NCBI GenBank assembly: GCA_024803745.1 | Contig: JANJXV010000004.1 | Coordinates: 54,874,358-54,938,357, forward strand | Length of the DNA stretch: 64,000 bases | DNA from: Megascapheus bottae | Lineage: Eukaryota > Chordata > Mammalia > Rodentia > Geomyidae | Direction of reading: 5' to 3' | Shown: in pieces, positions 45,063-56,464 of the stretch | How the letters are laid out: the number at the start of each line of letters is the position of its first letter | How positions within the stretch are numbered: position 1 is the stretch's first letter | Notes under the pieces: model-generated | Database searches by the model: none | The model's input: the letters and a program-made list of their open reading frames with translations, nothing else | What the model was told of the DNA's origin: nothing | Program-made: the position numbers and the translations under genes

Positions 45063-46189
45063 TCTTTGCTAAATAATATAATATAACTTGTGAGAGCTAA
45101 TAAAACTTTTGCCTCTCAACCATTGCAAGGAGATTTATGTTTTATTTTCCTCCTTACTAAAATGTATTTATATGTGGGCAGATGATTTGTGTAAGTTGCC
45201 CTACTTCCTCATGGCAGAGAGTAAAAGAGTAATCAGGAGTACTGCAAAGGCAGGACAAGATTTTTTCAGAGATTAAGAATAGGATTGTGAGCTCGAGTGG
45301 AGCAAAGTCCCTTCTCAGGCCTTTAACCAATTCAACGTGGAAAAAAGGTAACTCTAGGAGGGAACAGCACTAGACTGTGACCTGAACCAATAGCTAGGAA
45401 ATCTGAGTTGTGGTCAATCAGCACCTCTGGAAAGGGTGTCTCTAGAAAGAGCTACCCTTTGCTGAAAGAATTGTCCAGGAGTCAGATTCCTGGAATATCT
45501 TATGGATCACCAGAGAAGATTCCATGGCTCATGTAACCGCTACTCTAGCTGTCCTTCAACCTCTACTAATCATTGGTTAGACAAACCAACAGTCTTGTGA
45601 CTCAAGTCTCCTCCCATAGCTACTTCCTGCAGTCTGGTCTCAAGGACTCTCACTGCATCCTTTGAGTTTCCACCACTGGTGACTAATCTGAAGTTCTCAA
45701 GGAACAAACATGAAAGTTCAAATTTCTCTTTATTTGATTTCCTATGTGTTTAAGTAAAGGAATTGACTCTTGGCTAGTAGCATCACATTATGCCATAATT
45801 TTTCAAGGACTCAGTTCCTAGATCATATTTCTCTACTTCAATTTTTAGTATTAATTCAGAACATTCAATAAACATACAATAAACAGGTAGTAAACCCTCT
45901 GGCAAAGGTGATAATACAGTCCCTAGATCCAAACCAGTCACCTCCCTCAGAATAGGTCCCAGGATCCATCAAAAACCCCATAGTATACTGACAACCAGAG
46001 TTTTTATTGGGTTTTCAGCCCAGCTCTGCCTCTCCTATCTCCATCTCTCCTTCTATAATCAGTTCTGTCTCTACTGGATGATTCTCACTCACATCATAAG
46101 CATGATAGCACCACTCATTTTGCTTTTCTATACAGAAAATTTAAAGTATACTAGGCTCTGATTACTAATTTCTCTCCCCAAACTATTAA
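45063..46189. other. Unique noncoding DNA
   Basis: No recognised repeat or gene. Confidence 0.4.
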
Positions 46190-46820
46190 GGTCTGAGTCA
46201 ACATTATCTCTTGCACAGGCATAGTCAGTGGTCTCATATAATTGTCATTGTTTTTTGTCTCTCTACTCTTGCCAGTCTACTAGCTAGACTCTAAAGAGCA
46301 GCTGAACAAATATTTTCAAAGCACAAATTATATCATAAGCATTTGATTACTAAAATATTCCAGTGCCATCTCAGCACATGTGTAATAAAATGGAAAGCAT
46401 ACGAACTCCTACAGAATCTGCCTTTATCCTGCTCCCTTAGATTTTATTCAGTCCCTTTTCACTCATCCCTCACAACCTCTCTTCTTGCTCTTCTTTGATG
46501 CTTCTTCCCTCTCATAGCTTACCTCGTACCTCTCCAATATGATCTCTTCTCACTTAAATATTATTTCCTCTGAGGAAACTGTCCTTGACCTTTAACTTAA
46601 AATTCCCCCTTTGCTCTCATTTTGCTTGTTCTCATTTAGCCTGTGTATCCAGAAATGCCAAAGTCTATAATGGACCTGTATCGTATCTCTGTACATATGT
46701 GTCTGCCACAAAGATTTAAGCTACCTGAGCAGTAAGTCATGTCATTTCTGTTCGTGAAAGTGGCACACTATCTGGCTCAGATCTTGGCACAGAATCTTAA
46801 TGCATAATGTAAATGATGGA
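46190..46820 (+). mobile_element. L2 relic, 3' part
   Basis: 'Attccagtgccatctcagca', 'taataaaatggaaagcatac', 'gaggaaactgtccttgacct' and 'atttaagctacctgagcagt' are L2 landmarks in the correct order. Confidence 0.65.
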
Positions 46821-46829
46821 CAATGTCCA

Positions 46830-46990
46830 TCCGAAATCTGCCCATGAGAAAATTGTGGAAATTAGCTTGTGACAATGCATGCATAACTTCGTGAATCTAC
46901 TAAAAACCATTGAACTGTGCCTTTTAAGTGAGGGAAATTCTATGGTTGGTAAATTACCTTCCACAAAGCTGTTTTCAAATTGAAAGTGAT
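46830..46990 (+). mobile_element. L1M 3' end relic
   Basis: 'Ctactaaaaaccattgaact' and 'tctatggttggtaaattac' then 'acaaagctgtt' match the 3' end typical of ancient mammalian L1M copies. Confidence 0.55.
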
Positions 46991-47218
46991 TTACTGCATC
47001 TTTTCACATTTGCAAATTGAATAATATTCTCACAGAGAGAAAGCATCACATGTAGTTTCTGTTAAGTTTGCATCCATTTGACTATGACTATTCTAGCCAT
47101 GCCTCAGCTGTTGCACCTCCCTTTCAGTGACCCCTGGAAATCACCTTGACCCTCAAATAACAAAGCAAATGCCACATTGAATTTTCTCACCAATATCAAT
47201 CTATGGAATTGGAACCTA

Positions 47219-47249
47219 CAGAGAGAGAAAGAGAGGGAGAGAGAGAGAC

Positions 47250-47310
<61 letters not shown>

Positions 47311-47650
47311 CAGAGAGAGACAGAGAGAGAGAGAAAGAGAGAGAGAGAAAGAGAGAGAGAGACAGAGACAGAGAGAGAGACAGAGAGAGACAGAGAGACA
47401 GAGAGAGACAGAGAGACAGAGAGACAGAGACAGACAGAGAGACAGAGAGAGAGACAGAGAGCGAGGGACAGAGACAGAGAGAGAGACAGAGAGACAGAGA
47501 GAGACAGAGAGAGACAGAAAGACAGAGAGACAGAGACAGACAGAGAGACAGAGAGACAGAGAGAGAGAGACAGAGAGAGAGACAGAGAGACAGAGAGAGA
47601 GAGAGAAAGGGAGAAGAAAGAGAAGAAGGAAGGGAGGAGGAAGAGGGGAA
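47219..47650. repeat. 430-base AG/ACAG microsatellite
   Basis: It starts as nearly pure AG, becomes a patchwork of ACAG and AGAC units with shifting period, and ends in a purine GGAA-rich border. Four overlapping long frames of 171 to 237 codons (Arg-Glu or Ser-Leu repeats) arise because the repeat lacks stop codons. None is a gene. Confidence 0.95.
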
Positions 47651-48719
47651 GGAAGCTGCCTGAATGGTTGGAGTGGCTGGAGTCCACTATTCCCAGCACA
47701 AATGGACACATATCAGAGGCAAGCTGTGTTCACTTGAAACTTCTCTATAATTTAATTTACTTTATCCATGAGAGATCTTCTGAAAACAAGCCCAGTCTGA
47801 GGGAGTGCCTGAGCCCACTAGGAAAATTCAGCAGCAGGGTAGAATTCCACATGAGTAAACTGACTGGAAGAGTGTGGCAGCAATACTTTCCTTCCCTCAT
47901 CATAAAGGACAGATGAAGATTAAAAACACCTAGGCTTCTCCATACTTTACCTTGTTCCTGGGGTACTGTCAGGAAACCCACAGAAAATCCTGGGATGGGC
48001 AAAGTATAGATTTTACAGTTTTCTATCTCACTAGCAGCACTGAGCTTATTCAAACAAGATTGGAAACTGAGACTGAAAAAGAGATACATTTTGTTGATAG
48101 AGCCCAGTGTGCAGTCACTCTTAAATCAAAGAATACAACCTTTATATTTCCTTGCACTGGTATGTTTTGCTACATTCTCCTTTCCATATTCTCTTATTCT
48201 TATCTTTTATATACCTTTGCAATTCCTGGGAATACCACCCTTTCCATAAGGACTGAATTACATACCTATGCATGTATATCTTGTATGCTTGCAGACCTCA
48301 TACTCCACCCCTTATTTTCCTATCTTCTGTTTCCTTGTCTCCTTTCTCATTCTATAGTGTTGATATGCTATTTTAACCTTTACAAAATACCCCTATTCTT
48401 CTAGTCCTCTATTGTAGCATAAAACAATAGTCCTGTGAATACATAACAGGATTAATTGTGTAGATGATACTATAATCATAATTTTACTGTTTGTAAATCT
48501 CTGATTGGGTATCCAGTTGGTGAATTTGTTAGTGGTGAGGTGCATTTCCTCACCAGCAATGAGAAAGGGCTAATCTTGTGAGAATATAGAGAATAATCCA
48601 CTGAAAAAGCTAGGCAAGTAAAACTACAAACCAAGAGAAATACAGGAAACATTAGAACTTAGTGAAATGTAATCCCTCCAAAACCCAGCAAAATATCACA
48701 CAACAAAGGAAAAGAGTAA
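47651..48719. other. Unique noncoding DNA
   Basis: Frames of 110 (minus) and 150 (plus) codons overlap here without recognisable domains. Confidence 0.35.
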
Positions 48720-49230
48720 TGGCAAAGCGGAGGAAACGTCGTATACTTAGCTCAAAGGGATGATGAGAATGGTAAAAGAAAGAGGAAATTTAGTTGTTTA
48801 ATATCCATGATATCAAAGAGTTAACAACAAGCAAACAACTAAATGAATGAAGAAAAGATTCAAATAAAAGCCAAATGAATACCAAGTAAATCCAAATAAG
48901 CAGCTAAATGAGCTCAAAGACGATACAGATAAGCGGTTAAAAGAGATCAAAGAAGACACATAGAAACAAAGAAAATGAAGTAGTCAATGTAAGACATGAA
49001 AAAGGATCTCACCGATGATACGGAATTTCTGAAAAAAAAATCTAACTAAAGTCCTAGAGATGAAAAACGCAATGGAAAGCCTCTCTAGCAGAGAAGTGAA
49101 ATAGCAGATAGGATTTCTATCTGTGGTAGACAGAGCAGAAGAAAATACAGAAGATGAAAGAAAATATGAACAGAATTTTAAAGAACTCTAGGATGCTATT
49201 AAAAGACCAAATAAATTGTGGGTTTTGAGA
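48720..49230 (+). mobile_element. L1 ORF1 coiled-coil region relic
   Basis: Conceptual reading gives ELKDDTDKRLKEIKEDT, then EMKNAMESLSSREV and, near the end, DAIKRPN. This is the order of the L1 ORF1p coiled coil running into the start of its RNA-binding domain. Stops are frequent and the RRM and C-terminal domain are absent. An ORF1-only HAL1-type element is an alternative. Confidence 0.6.
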
Positions 49231-49527
49231 AAGGTGAGGAGGTGGTAGGTAAGGGGATAGGAACCCTGTTCAGTAAATCTCAGATAACTTCTTGACAAAG
49301 AAAGATTGTGTTCAGCTCTAGTCCACCTCAATGAGTTCCCAAAGTTTCTGTGCATTATTCAGGAAGCCCAGGATAAAATCTTAAGCAGTTCCACAAATGT
49401 TTGGAATACATTATTAAGATTTCTATTTTATTATAAAATATATGTAAATATTTTGCTAAAAAAAGAAAATTTCACTGACAACAATTTCCCCCTTAATTTG
49501 TTAACTAATTAATAAGAGATAAAGTGT
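49231..49527. other. Unique noncoding DNA
   Basis: Nothing recognised. Confidence 0.4.
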
Positions 49528-49600
49528 TACCTCAGCCAAGGTTGATCTTGAACAGCATCCCTTTGCCTCTGCCTCTTGAGGAGTACGGAATGCAGACTTT
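49528..49600 (-). mobile_element. B1-like fragment
   Basis: 'Gttgatcttgaacagcatcc' and 'tgcctctgcctcttgagg' are antisense B1. Confidence 0.55.
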
Positions 49601-49724
49601 TGTCTCCTTATCTGTCTGAGCTCTAGCTATTCTGTATACTAATCTTTCATGTCATATGAAGTTATCCCTTTTTGTCACTTATGTATCACTTTGGTCATTG
49701 TTTCTTTTGATGTGCTTTTTTTTC
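49601..49724. other. Unique spacer
   Basis: T-rich, nothing recognised. Confidence 0.4.
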
Positions 49725-49890
49725 TTCTTTTCATATTTTTATTGTAATTAATAGAAGGGTTACATGATATTTGCCAGATAGAAGGTGCATTAATTCACAT
49801 ACATTGATACCCTTTCACATGTCTTGGTCCCCATTTCCCTCCCCCCCAGGCCCACCCCTCATCTTGTTTTCACCCCTTCCCTATGAAATT
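49725..49890 (-). mobile_element. L1 3' UTR stub, antisense
   Basis: Same 3' end as 4624-4745 ('ttattgtaattaatagaagg', 'gatagaaggtgcattaattc'), extending about 45 bases further through the purine tract. No clear target-site duplication. Confidence 0.8.
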
Positions 49891-50535
49891 TCAATGCCAT
49901 TTGTTAATTCTTGCTTTTACTTCCTATTCAGAAAAGCCATTGCATCTGCTCATAACTTCCAGTGCTTTCTCTCCATTTCCTATAGTCATTTCCAAGTTTC
50001 TCTCCTTACATAAGATCTTTAATCCATTTTAAACTGACTTTTGTTCAAGATGAGAGAGAAGGGTCAAATTTCAGTCTTCTACATGTGACTATCCAGTTTT
50101 CTTGGCACTGTTTGTTGAAGACATACGTTTTTGGTTTCTTGGTAGAGAATCAGATGGCTGTAGATATGTGGGTTTGTTTTTAAATCCTCTATTCTATTTC
50201 ATTGACCTATAAACTGCAAAAAAAAAAAAACCCTGCATTTTTGGTGGCTATTTTAGAAATGGAATCTAGTGAACTTTCCTGCTTGGACTGGCCTCTACCC
50301 AGGATCTTCTGGATCTCAATCTCCTTAGAAGCAAGGATTATAGGCATGAGCCATCAGTGATCCACCATGCCTATTTTTGTACCAATATTATGCTTTTTAT
50401 TACTAGGGTTCTATAGTATAATTTGAAATCAGATACTATGGTACCTCCGGCATCACTGTTTTTGCCAGGCTTGCTTTGGCCATTCAGAAACTTAGTTTTG
50501 TTTTCATATGCACTTTTTTAAATTGTTAGTAACAA
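49891..50535 (-). mobile_element. Old L1 ORF2 fragment, antisense, with SINE insertion
   Basis: 'Taatccattttaaactgact', 'cacatagtgactatcc'-like text and, after the SINE, 'tattactagggttctatag' are collinear with the ORF2 region at 22500-22870. Coding frame lost. Confidence 0.65.
50233..50375 (-). mobile_element. Partial 7SL-headed SINE inside L1
   Basis: 'Cttggactggcctctaccca', 'atctcaatctccttagaag' and 'tataggcatgagccatcag' are an antisense head. The ID half is mostly gone. Confidence 0.65.
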
Positions 50536-51744
50536 AGAAAGATTCTGGACATTATGATGACAGCTGCTACTCAGGACAGAAGATGTGAGACAATCTGAGA
50601 ACTGTGTTTAATAAGTTACAATAAAAATCTTGCCAATTTCCTTTCTAAGTTCAAGTCTAAGTTTTCTTATGCTGTGAAACACCTTTCAGTCTGTAGTTTT
50701 CTCAGAGATGTTGTCAAACCAATATCTTTCAGACAATATCAGAAACGATGAGTGTTAAAGATGTGTCACAGTCCGTGAACATGTACGTAACATTTGAGAC
50801 TCTCCGTCAGCATTTGCTGGTTTTAAATTGTTAGAACTATGGTTCAGACAACACAGTGATAAAGTGTTGGCTTAAAAATTCATCTTACAATGTCAATACT
50901 GTGGAATTTCGCTTTAGCTCTGTTCTGTTTTGTCCTGTGGAAGTTATTTTAATGGTGACATGATCCTGCCCTTTCCTGTGGTAAGTGCCTTAGGAAGGCT
51001 TTTTGTCAAATTTAATAAAGTTCTCCTCCGTTATAGCTTACTCATTTACCTCTATGATGCATCGCAGATTCCTTGTCTACAAACGTTGTTACTATAGCCA
51101 TCTCTTCCCTGATCATATTTTCCTTTCTTGTCTGGGAAGTAACCCTGAGGCTCAGCAGGATCCAGTGTGAGGGCAGAAGGAGACAATACTCCAATGTCAT
51201 CTTCCCAAGCAAAGACAGTAAACTTAACTCCTCCTCATTCGTGATACATGCAATACCTTCCCCTTTCCAGGTTTTGCCTGACAGCTTACAATTCTTCCAC
51301 CCTGTTTATTTTGCCAGTGCCCATATATAAGATGGGAAATCTGTGAGACCATCATATAGACTTCTCCGATTCTTTCTGCTGCATCTTAATTTGTGATTAG
51401 TTTTGCCTAGAATGCCATTACTTGGGCTAGTCTGTCCTCATACTCAATTCTCTGCGTTCCTTAACAGGAAATGGTTAGGCCCTGAATACACAGTGCAAGC
51501 AAAGTGGATGCAGGCCCCTCTAGAGCTTGTCTGACAAGAGGAAGAAAACAATATAAACTCAAAGCACAGTTATATAAAGAATGGCAAACAAATAATTATT
51601 ATGAGTTACCTCTATGGTGCTATTGAGAAAGTGTGTATATAATAGACAAACAGAAAAAAAGAGAGGAGACTCAAGGACAGAGAAAGAATATAGTGGGTTT
51701 CACAGAAGAGTAAATAGTTGACTAACATGGATCAAAATCCTGCA
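50536..51744. other. Unique DNA holding one copy of duplicated segment B
   Basis: Apart from 50867-50970 no repeat or gene is recognised. An 85-codon frame at 51073-51330 begins with a hydrophobic stretch but has no recognisable family. Confidence 0.4.
50867..50970. repeat. Duplicated segment B, copy 1 (104 bases)
   Basis: 'Ttggcttaaaaattcatctt' through 'tgatcctgcc' recurs at 51804-51929 in the same orientation at high identity. This copy lacks 22 bases present in the other. Confidence 0.9.
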
Positions 51745-52040
51745 GTTACCACTCTATATGTATGTGACCATGAATATGTCATTTGATCTCTTGAGTCCTT
51801 AACTTGGCTTAAAAATTCATCTTACAATGTCAATACTATGGTGTTGCCTTTCTTCACATGAAGAATTTCACTTTAGCTCTGTTCTGTTTTGTCCTGTGTA
51901 AGTTATCTTAATGATGACATAATCCTGCCACCAAATAGATAATAATGTCCCTAGTTTTGAAGGTACTGAGATTGGACTAACTTATATAAAACATCTGGCA
52001 AAAAGAAGGTACTCAGTAAATGTTCATTATTAGTTATTAT
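51745..52040 (+). mobile_element. MIR, split by duplicated segment B
   Basis: The left part has 'taccactctatatgtatgtg' followed by 'accatgaatatgtcatttg'. The right part has 'agataataatgtccctagtt' and 'aaggtactcagtaaatgttc', then 'attattagttattatt'. The MIR core region between them is replaced by segment B. Confidence 0.65.
51804..51929. repeat. Duplicated segment B, copy 2 (126 bases) inside MIR
   Basis: Same as 50867-50970 plus a 22-base block around 'tgcctttcttcacatgaag'. No A-tail and no clear target-site duplication at its borders. Confidence 0.9.
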
Positions 52041-53324
52041 TCAGCTGAAATGTGAAGGCCACGTAGGGTGCTGCCATGCTTACAGTCTGGGGGAAAAGCA
52101 TTTCAAGAGGGAACAGTAGTTTCAAAGATGGTAGAGCTTTATAGCATCTATCAGAAGACCAATGATGCTGGAACTGCGTGAGGGAGAGTCAGCTGGAGAA
52201 TAAGGTGGGTGGGACCATATGGTTGCTGTGGGCTTTCTCCAGCAGCACTTAGCTGTATGAGTGCCAGCCCAGAGAAAGCAGATGCTGGATTCCTCCAGAA
52301 CTGGTTCTTCCCCCTACAAAATTGGAAAGAAAGGATGACGATTTTTGAGAGCATATGTAAGAGAATGGTTCTAATGAAAGAAAACCTGAGGTAGAGATCA
52401 TGAAAGATAACTGAGACTAATAAATAGACCAAAACAAGAAAAGAGGAAATAGATTAGTACATCAAATTTACAGGAAAATGGTTTCTACAACATTTGAATA
52501 GGGACCTAGAAACATAGGAGGTTTAAGGTAGGAAAGTAAGATCTCTGAGAGTCACTGTTTTGAAGGTAGTTTCATCTCTACGGTGACAAAGGCCAAGGTG
52601 TGACTCTCAGATCGTATGGCTGAAAAGAGATGATAATTAAAATAATTGGTATGGAGAAGGTTAAAGAACAGAGGGACTAGGGTCTTTCAGTTACCCCATG
52701 CATCCTTCTACTAGCCAATAAGGTGGCTTTGTGCAAAGTAGAAAATAATAGCCATTTCTCAAAATGCTTTATCATCACTCGCCAGAATTTGTCAAATTAG
52801 CTATGCAAACCAATGATGTCTGTCACTGAACTAGCACAACTCTATGCATGTTGAACTAAGTGTGGGAGCAAATCAGGGTAGAGATGAAGTTGTTCCAGAA
52901 ACTAAAGTTGGCAAAAATTAATGGAAAAAGACCAGAGGCTATTGGTTGAGAGTTAAGAGGAAGGAAAATGGGAGAAACCTTGAGAGCTTTGATAAGACAG
53001 ACAAGGATATAATGGTGTAGAAACAAGAAGAGGGTACATGAAGAGGGCACAAAGCCCGCCTATGTGATATTTATGAAACAAGCAGATTCTGTTCAGAAGA
53101 GAAATGGCTGGTCTTCATTTAGAGCAAGTATTTTCTCCTCCACAAAGTATTTCCTGGTTTTTCTCAAGTGGAAATATTTTTTCCTTCCCTAAAATCTCTG
53201 CCAAATAACTGATAACTCTTTTACCACCATATGTTTAATTTTTAACTATAACTCATTTTGATAGGTTCTTATCTACCTTAGCCAAATGTTTCCTACTTAT
53301 GGGTCAAATTCTGTCTGGTGTCTC
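52041..53324. other. Unique noncoding DNA
   Basis: Opposite-strand frames at 52151-52432 and 52209-52394 overlap and show no domain. No repeat recognised. Confidence 0.4.
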
Positions 53325-53393
53325 TTTGTCTGTAACCTTTATGAATTTAGTTGTAAAAGGGACTTAATAAATGTTAAATGAATGAATAAAAGC
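53325..53393 (+). mobile_element. L2-like 3' end relic
   Basis: 'Ggacttaataaatgttaaat' then 'gaatgaataaaag' is an L2-type tail. Confidence 0.45.
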
Positions 53394-54004
53394 TACTTTT
53401 TCATTTTATTTCCAAGTTCTAGCAAAAACAATTGTTCATGTTTTTGAACTAGTTGTATGTATATTTAATCTACAATCACTACAAATCTAAACTTTTGGGT
53501 ACATGTACCAAAGCATTGTATTGTATTCACAGGCATTCTCATATCAGAGTTATCCTTTCCTTTGTAACTTTCTTTTTCTGACAGCAACATTTTCATATTC
53601 TCAATAACAATTGCCTTGAAAGAATCCATTTATATCTTGCCTTTCTATTAAGCAAAAAACATTTTGTTCTTTCAAATAGTTATTATTCACAACAATCAAT
53701 GAGAATTGACAGTTTTCCTTTGTCATTTTAAAGGTAGCTTATTGTTCTGAATATTTAGAAATCTCATGTTATTATTTTGCCATTAATTCGATGACATATT
53801 TTGAACTTATAAAAATGTGGAATAGCAACAATCATCTTGTTTTGAGGACAGTGGAATTTATGAATAACTATTTGGAAAAACATCACATTGAGAACTTAAT
53901 TGTTTGATAGTTAGAGTAGTCTTCCACATGATGATGATACAGCACTTATTCACTTTGGAACAGTCTTAACATTTGGTCTCTGAAATGTAAAAAATAAAGA
54001 GCGA
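53394..54004. other. AT-rich unique DNA
   Basis: No recognised repeat or gene. Confidence 0.4.
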
Positions 54005-54203
54005 GGGCCGGGAGTTTGGCCTAGTGGTTAAAGTGCTTGCCTAGCATGCATGAAAACCCGGGTTCGATTCCTCGGCACCACATACATACAAAAAAGCCGG
54101 AAGTGGTGCTGAGGCTCAAGTGGTAGAGCTCTAGCCTTGAGAAAGTCCAAGGACAGTGCTCAGGCCCTGAGCTCAAGCCCAGGACTGGCACAAAAAAAAA
54201 AAA
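54005..54203 (+). mobile_element. Dimeric ID-like SINE, best-preserved copy
   Basis: Monomer 1 has box A 'tggcctagtggttaaagtgc' and a consensus box B 'ggttcgattcc'. Monomer 2 has 'ggctcaagtggtagagct' and 'gagctcaagcccagg'. The tail is A-rich. Both internal promoter boxes look intact, so this is the copy closest to a transcribable source sequence. Confidence 0.92.
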
Positions 54204-54284
54204 GAACAAAATGATGCTAGAAAACTGGAAATGGACATGCAAAAATGTTTGGACACAGATCTTTCACCCATCAAAACTAACTCA

Positions 54285-54495
54285 AACCAGGCATTAGGTA
54301 CTCAGAGGATCACCTGAGTGATCACCAGGGTAGGAAAGACTCTTATTTCCAATTAACCACCAAAAATCTGGAAGAAGAGCTGTCACTCAAGTAGTAGAGT
54401 GTTAGTCTGGTACAAAAAGTTTCAGAGACATAACCCAGGCCTCTGGGTCAAGCCCCAGGATACTCCTTCCACCACATGCCCGAAAAAAAAAAAAT
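54285..54495 (+). mobile_element. 7SL/ID composite SINE inside L1M
   Basis: 'Accaggcattaggtactcag' head (shortened), 'ccaattaaccaccaaaaatc' linker, ID half ending 'gtcaagccccagg'. It splits the L1M 'taactcaaa' and 'aattcaaaatgg' region. Confidence 0.8.
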
Positions 54496-54984
54496 TCGAA
54501 TTCAAAATGGACCATTAACCTAGATAACCTTGGGAATGGAAACTTCATTTCAGAAACAACACTGAAGGCATGATGTATGAAAGAAATAAATCATAAGCTG
54601 GATTTCATTAACAGTAAAAATTTCTGCTCTGTGAAAGTTGTCAAGAAAAGACAAGCCATAGACTAGGAGAAAATATTTTCAGAAAACAAGTAAGTCTTTC
54701 TGAAATATACATCTAACTCTTAAAATTCACTAAGAAAATGAACAACTGGATTAATAAAATGGTAAGTAACATTAAAAAAAACTCTGCACTAAAAATGACA
54801 CATGTATAACAAATAATCACTACAAATATTCCACTTCTAACACCACTAGGGGATTACAAAAATACTGAGACACCATTACACACCTATTAGAATGGCCATC
54901 ATTTAGAACACAAACATCACCAAAGGCTGGCAAGGATATGCAACAACTGGAATTCTGTGATTTAAAGAGAGTTTCGCTGGGTTT

Positions 54985-55235
54985 TGTTTTGCTTTGTTTT
55001 GTTTTTGTTGGTCATGGGGCTTGAACTCTAGGCCTGGGCTCTGTCTCAGAGCTCTTCAGCTCAAGGCTAACTGTTTAGCACTTTGAGCCACAGTGCCACT
55101 TCTGGTTTTCTGGTAGTTAATTGAAGATAAGAGCCTCATGGACTTTTGTGCTCAGGCTGGCTTTGAACAGAGATCCTTAGATCTCAACCTCTGAGTTGCT
55201 GGGATTATACATGTGAGCCACCAGCACCCAGCTAC
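54985..55235 (-). mobile_element. 7SL/ID composite SINE inside L1M
   Basis: Antisense ID half ('ggggcttgaactctaggcct', 'tttgagccacagtgccactt'), linker, head ('atgtgagccaccagcacc'). A (GTTTT)n tail lies on its left. Confidence 0.88.
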
Positions 55236-55934
55236 AGGTTTTTATGCAGCTAATCATACTCCAATTTCATGATCTAGCAATTGAACTCCTTGGTATTTAT
55301 TTACTCAAATAAGTTAACATTTTATATCTACCCACAAAAATCTGCTCATGAATCTATATGGCCTTTTTATGGTCATGGCAAAGTTGGGAAACAACTAGGA
55401 TGCCCTTCAATAGGTGAACAAATAAATGGTATCACACCTAGAAATTGGAATATTATAAAACACTCAAATGAAATTATCAAGCCATGAAATGATATGAAGC
55501 AACCTTAAATGCATGCTATTGTGAAAAAAGTCAATCTGAAAATCTTGCATAATTCTAACTACATGATACTCCAGAGAAAAAAGAACTATGTAGATAGTAA
55601 AATAAAAATCAAAAGAGATGAGTAAGTGTAGCACAGAAGATTTATTTAGGGCAGTGAAAGTTTTCTGTGTGATACTATAATGGTAGATTCATGTCATACA
55701 GATTTTCCCAAATCTATAGAATGTCTGACACTAAGTGTAAAAGCTGCTGTAAACTATGGACTTTGGTTGATTATGATGTGTCATCGATTATAACAAACAT
55801 ATCACTCTGTTGGGCGATGTTGACAGTGCGGGAGGTTGTGCATATGTGAGAGTAGAGAATAGATGAGAAATCTCTGTTCTTTGATTTTTGCTGTGAAGCA
55901 AACTGTTCTAAAAAATATATAGTCCTTTTCTTTT

Positions 55935-56357
55935 AAAAATTCTGCTAGTGCAATGATGTTCATTGCAACATTATTTACCATTGCTAAGATATGGAACCAA
56001 CCCAGATGCCCCTTGATCAAGAAGATGTATTTATACACAATGAAATTCTATGCTGCCATCAGAAAGAATGACATTGTCCCATTTGTAAAGAAATGGAAAG
56101 ACTTGGAAAAAATCATATTAAGTAAGCCAGACCCAAAGGAACACACAGGCTCAATGTTTTCCCTCATTTGTGATAATTAGTACATATCTAGTTCTCACCT
56201 AGCAGAGAATTACAATAGCTTAGAACCTAGGCACATAAGGTCTTATAGGATGAGACTAAATGAAAGGAACTCCATATGGAAACAAGAGCTTTATCTTGTG
56301 TGATTGTTGTTCTTAATGTACTATGTTATTTCTCTTCAAAAAAAAATTCTGCTAGTG
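55935..56357 (+). mobile_element. L1 copy truncated at both ends, with 16-base target-site duplication
   Basis: L1 55951-56341 covers the ORF2 C-terminus and only the first part of the 3' UTR, stopping at 'gtactatgttatttctctt' and then A residues. The repeat 'aaaaattctgctagtg' flanks it at 55935-55950 and 56342-56357. The G-rich tract and normal 3' end are missing, which points to premature polyadenylation or internal priming. Confidence 0.92.
55953..56180 (+). pseudogene. L1 ORF2p C-terminal remnant
   Basis: 75 open codons with TIAKIWNQPRCP, MKFYAAIRKNDIVPF and KKWKDLEKIILS. A short deletion removes the W-I-MWY block seen at 14680-14925. Ends at the natural stop region. Confidence 0.88.
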
Positions 56358-56464
56358 TTCAAAATGAGATTGTTTTCTATGTGTGATGTTACTGGTTCTT
56401 CTTGATTTGGCATTAATGTTTCTGTCCTATTTTATCTCCTATTATATCTCTTTATAACACCATT

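Larger units (their letters stand above)
54204..55925 (+). mobile_element. Ancient L1M copy with two SINE insertions
   Basis: ORF2 landmarks: 'aattcaaaatggaccattaa', 'attagaatggccatcattta' and 'aggctggcaaggatatgcaa'. Its 3' UTR at 55640-55925 follows the L1M pattern closely: 'gatactataatggtagattc', 'aactatggactttggttgat', 'tgttgggcgatgttgacagt', 'ttttgctgtgaa'. Coding frames destroyed. Confidence 0.8.

Noticed and set aside
47177..47916. Long frames of Arg-Glu and Ser-Leu repeats on both strands
   Set aside because: They arise from an AG/ACAG microsatellite that lacks stop codons; flanking residues show no domain.
54005..54080. tRNA gene suggested by box A and box B
   Set aside because: The sequence continues into a second monomer and A-tail and recurs across the window, so it is a SINE head.
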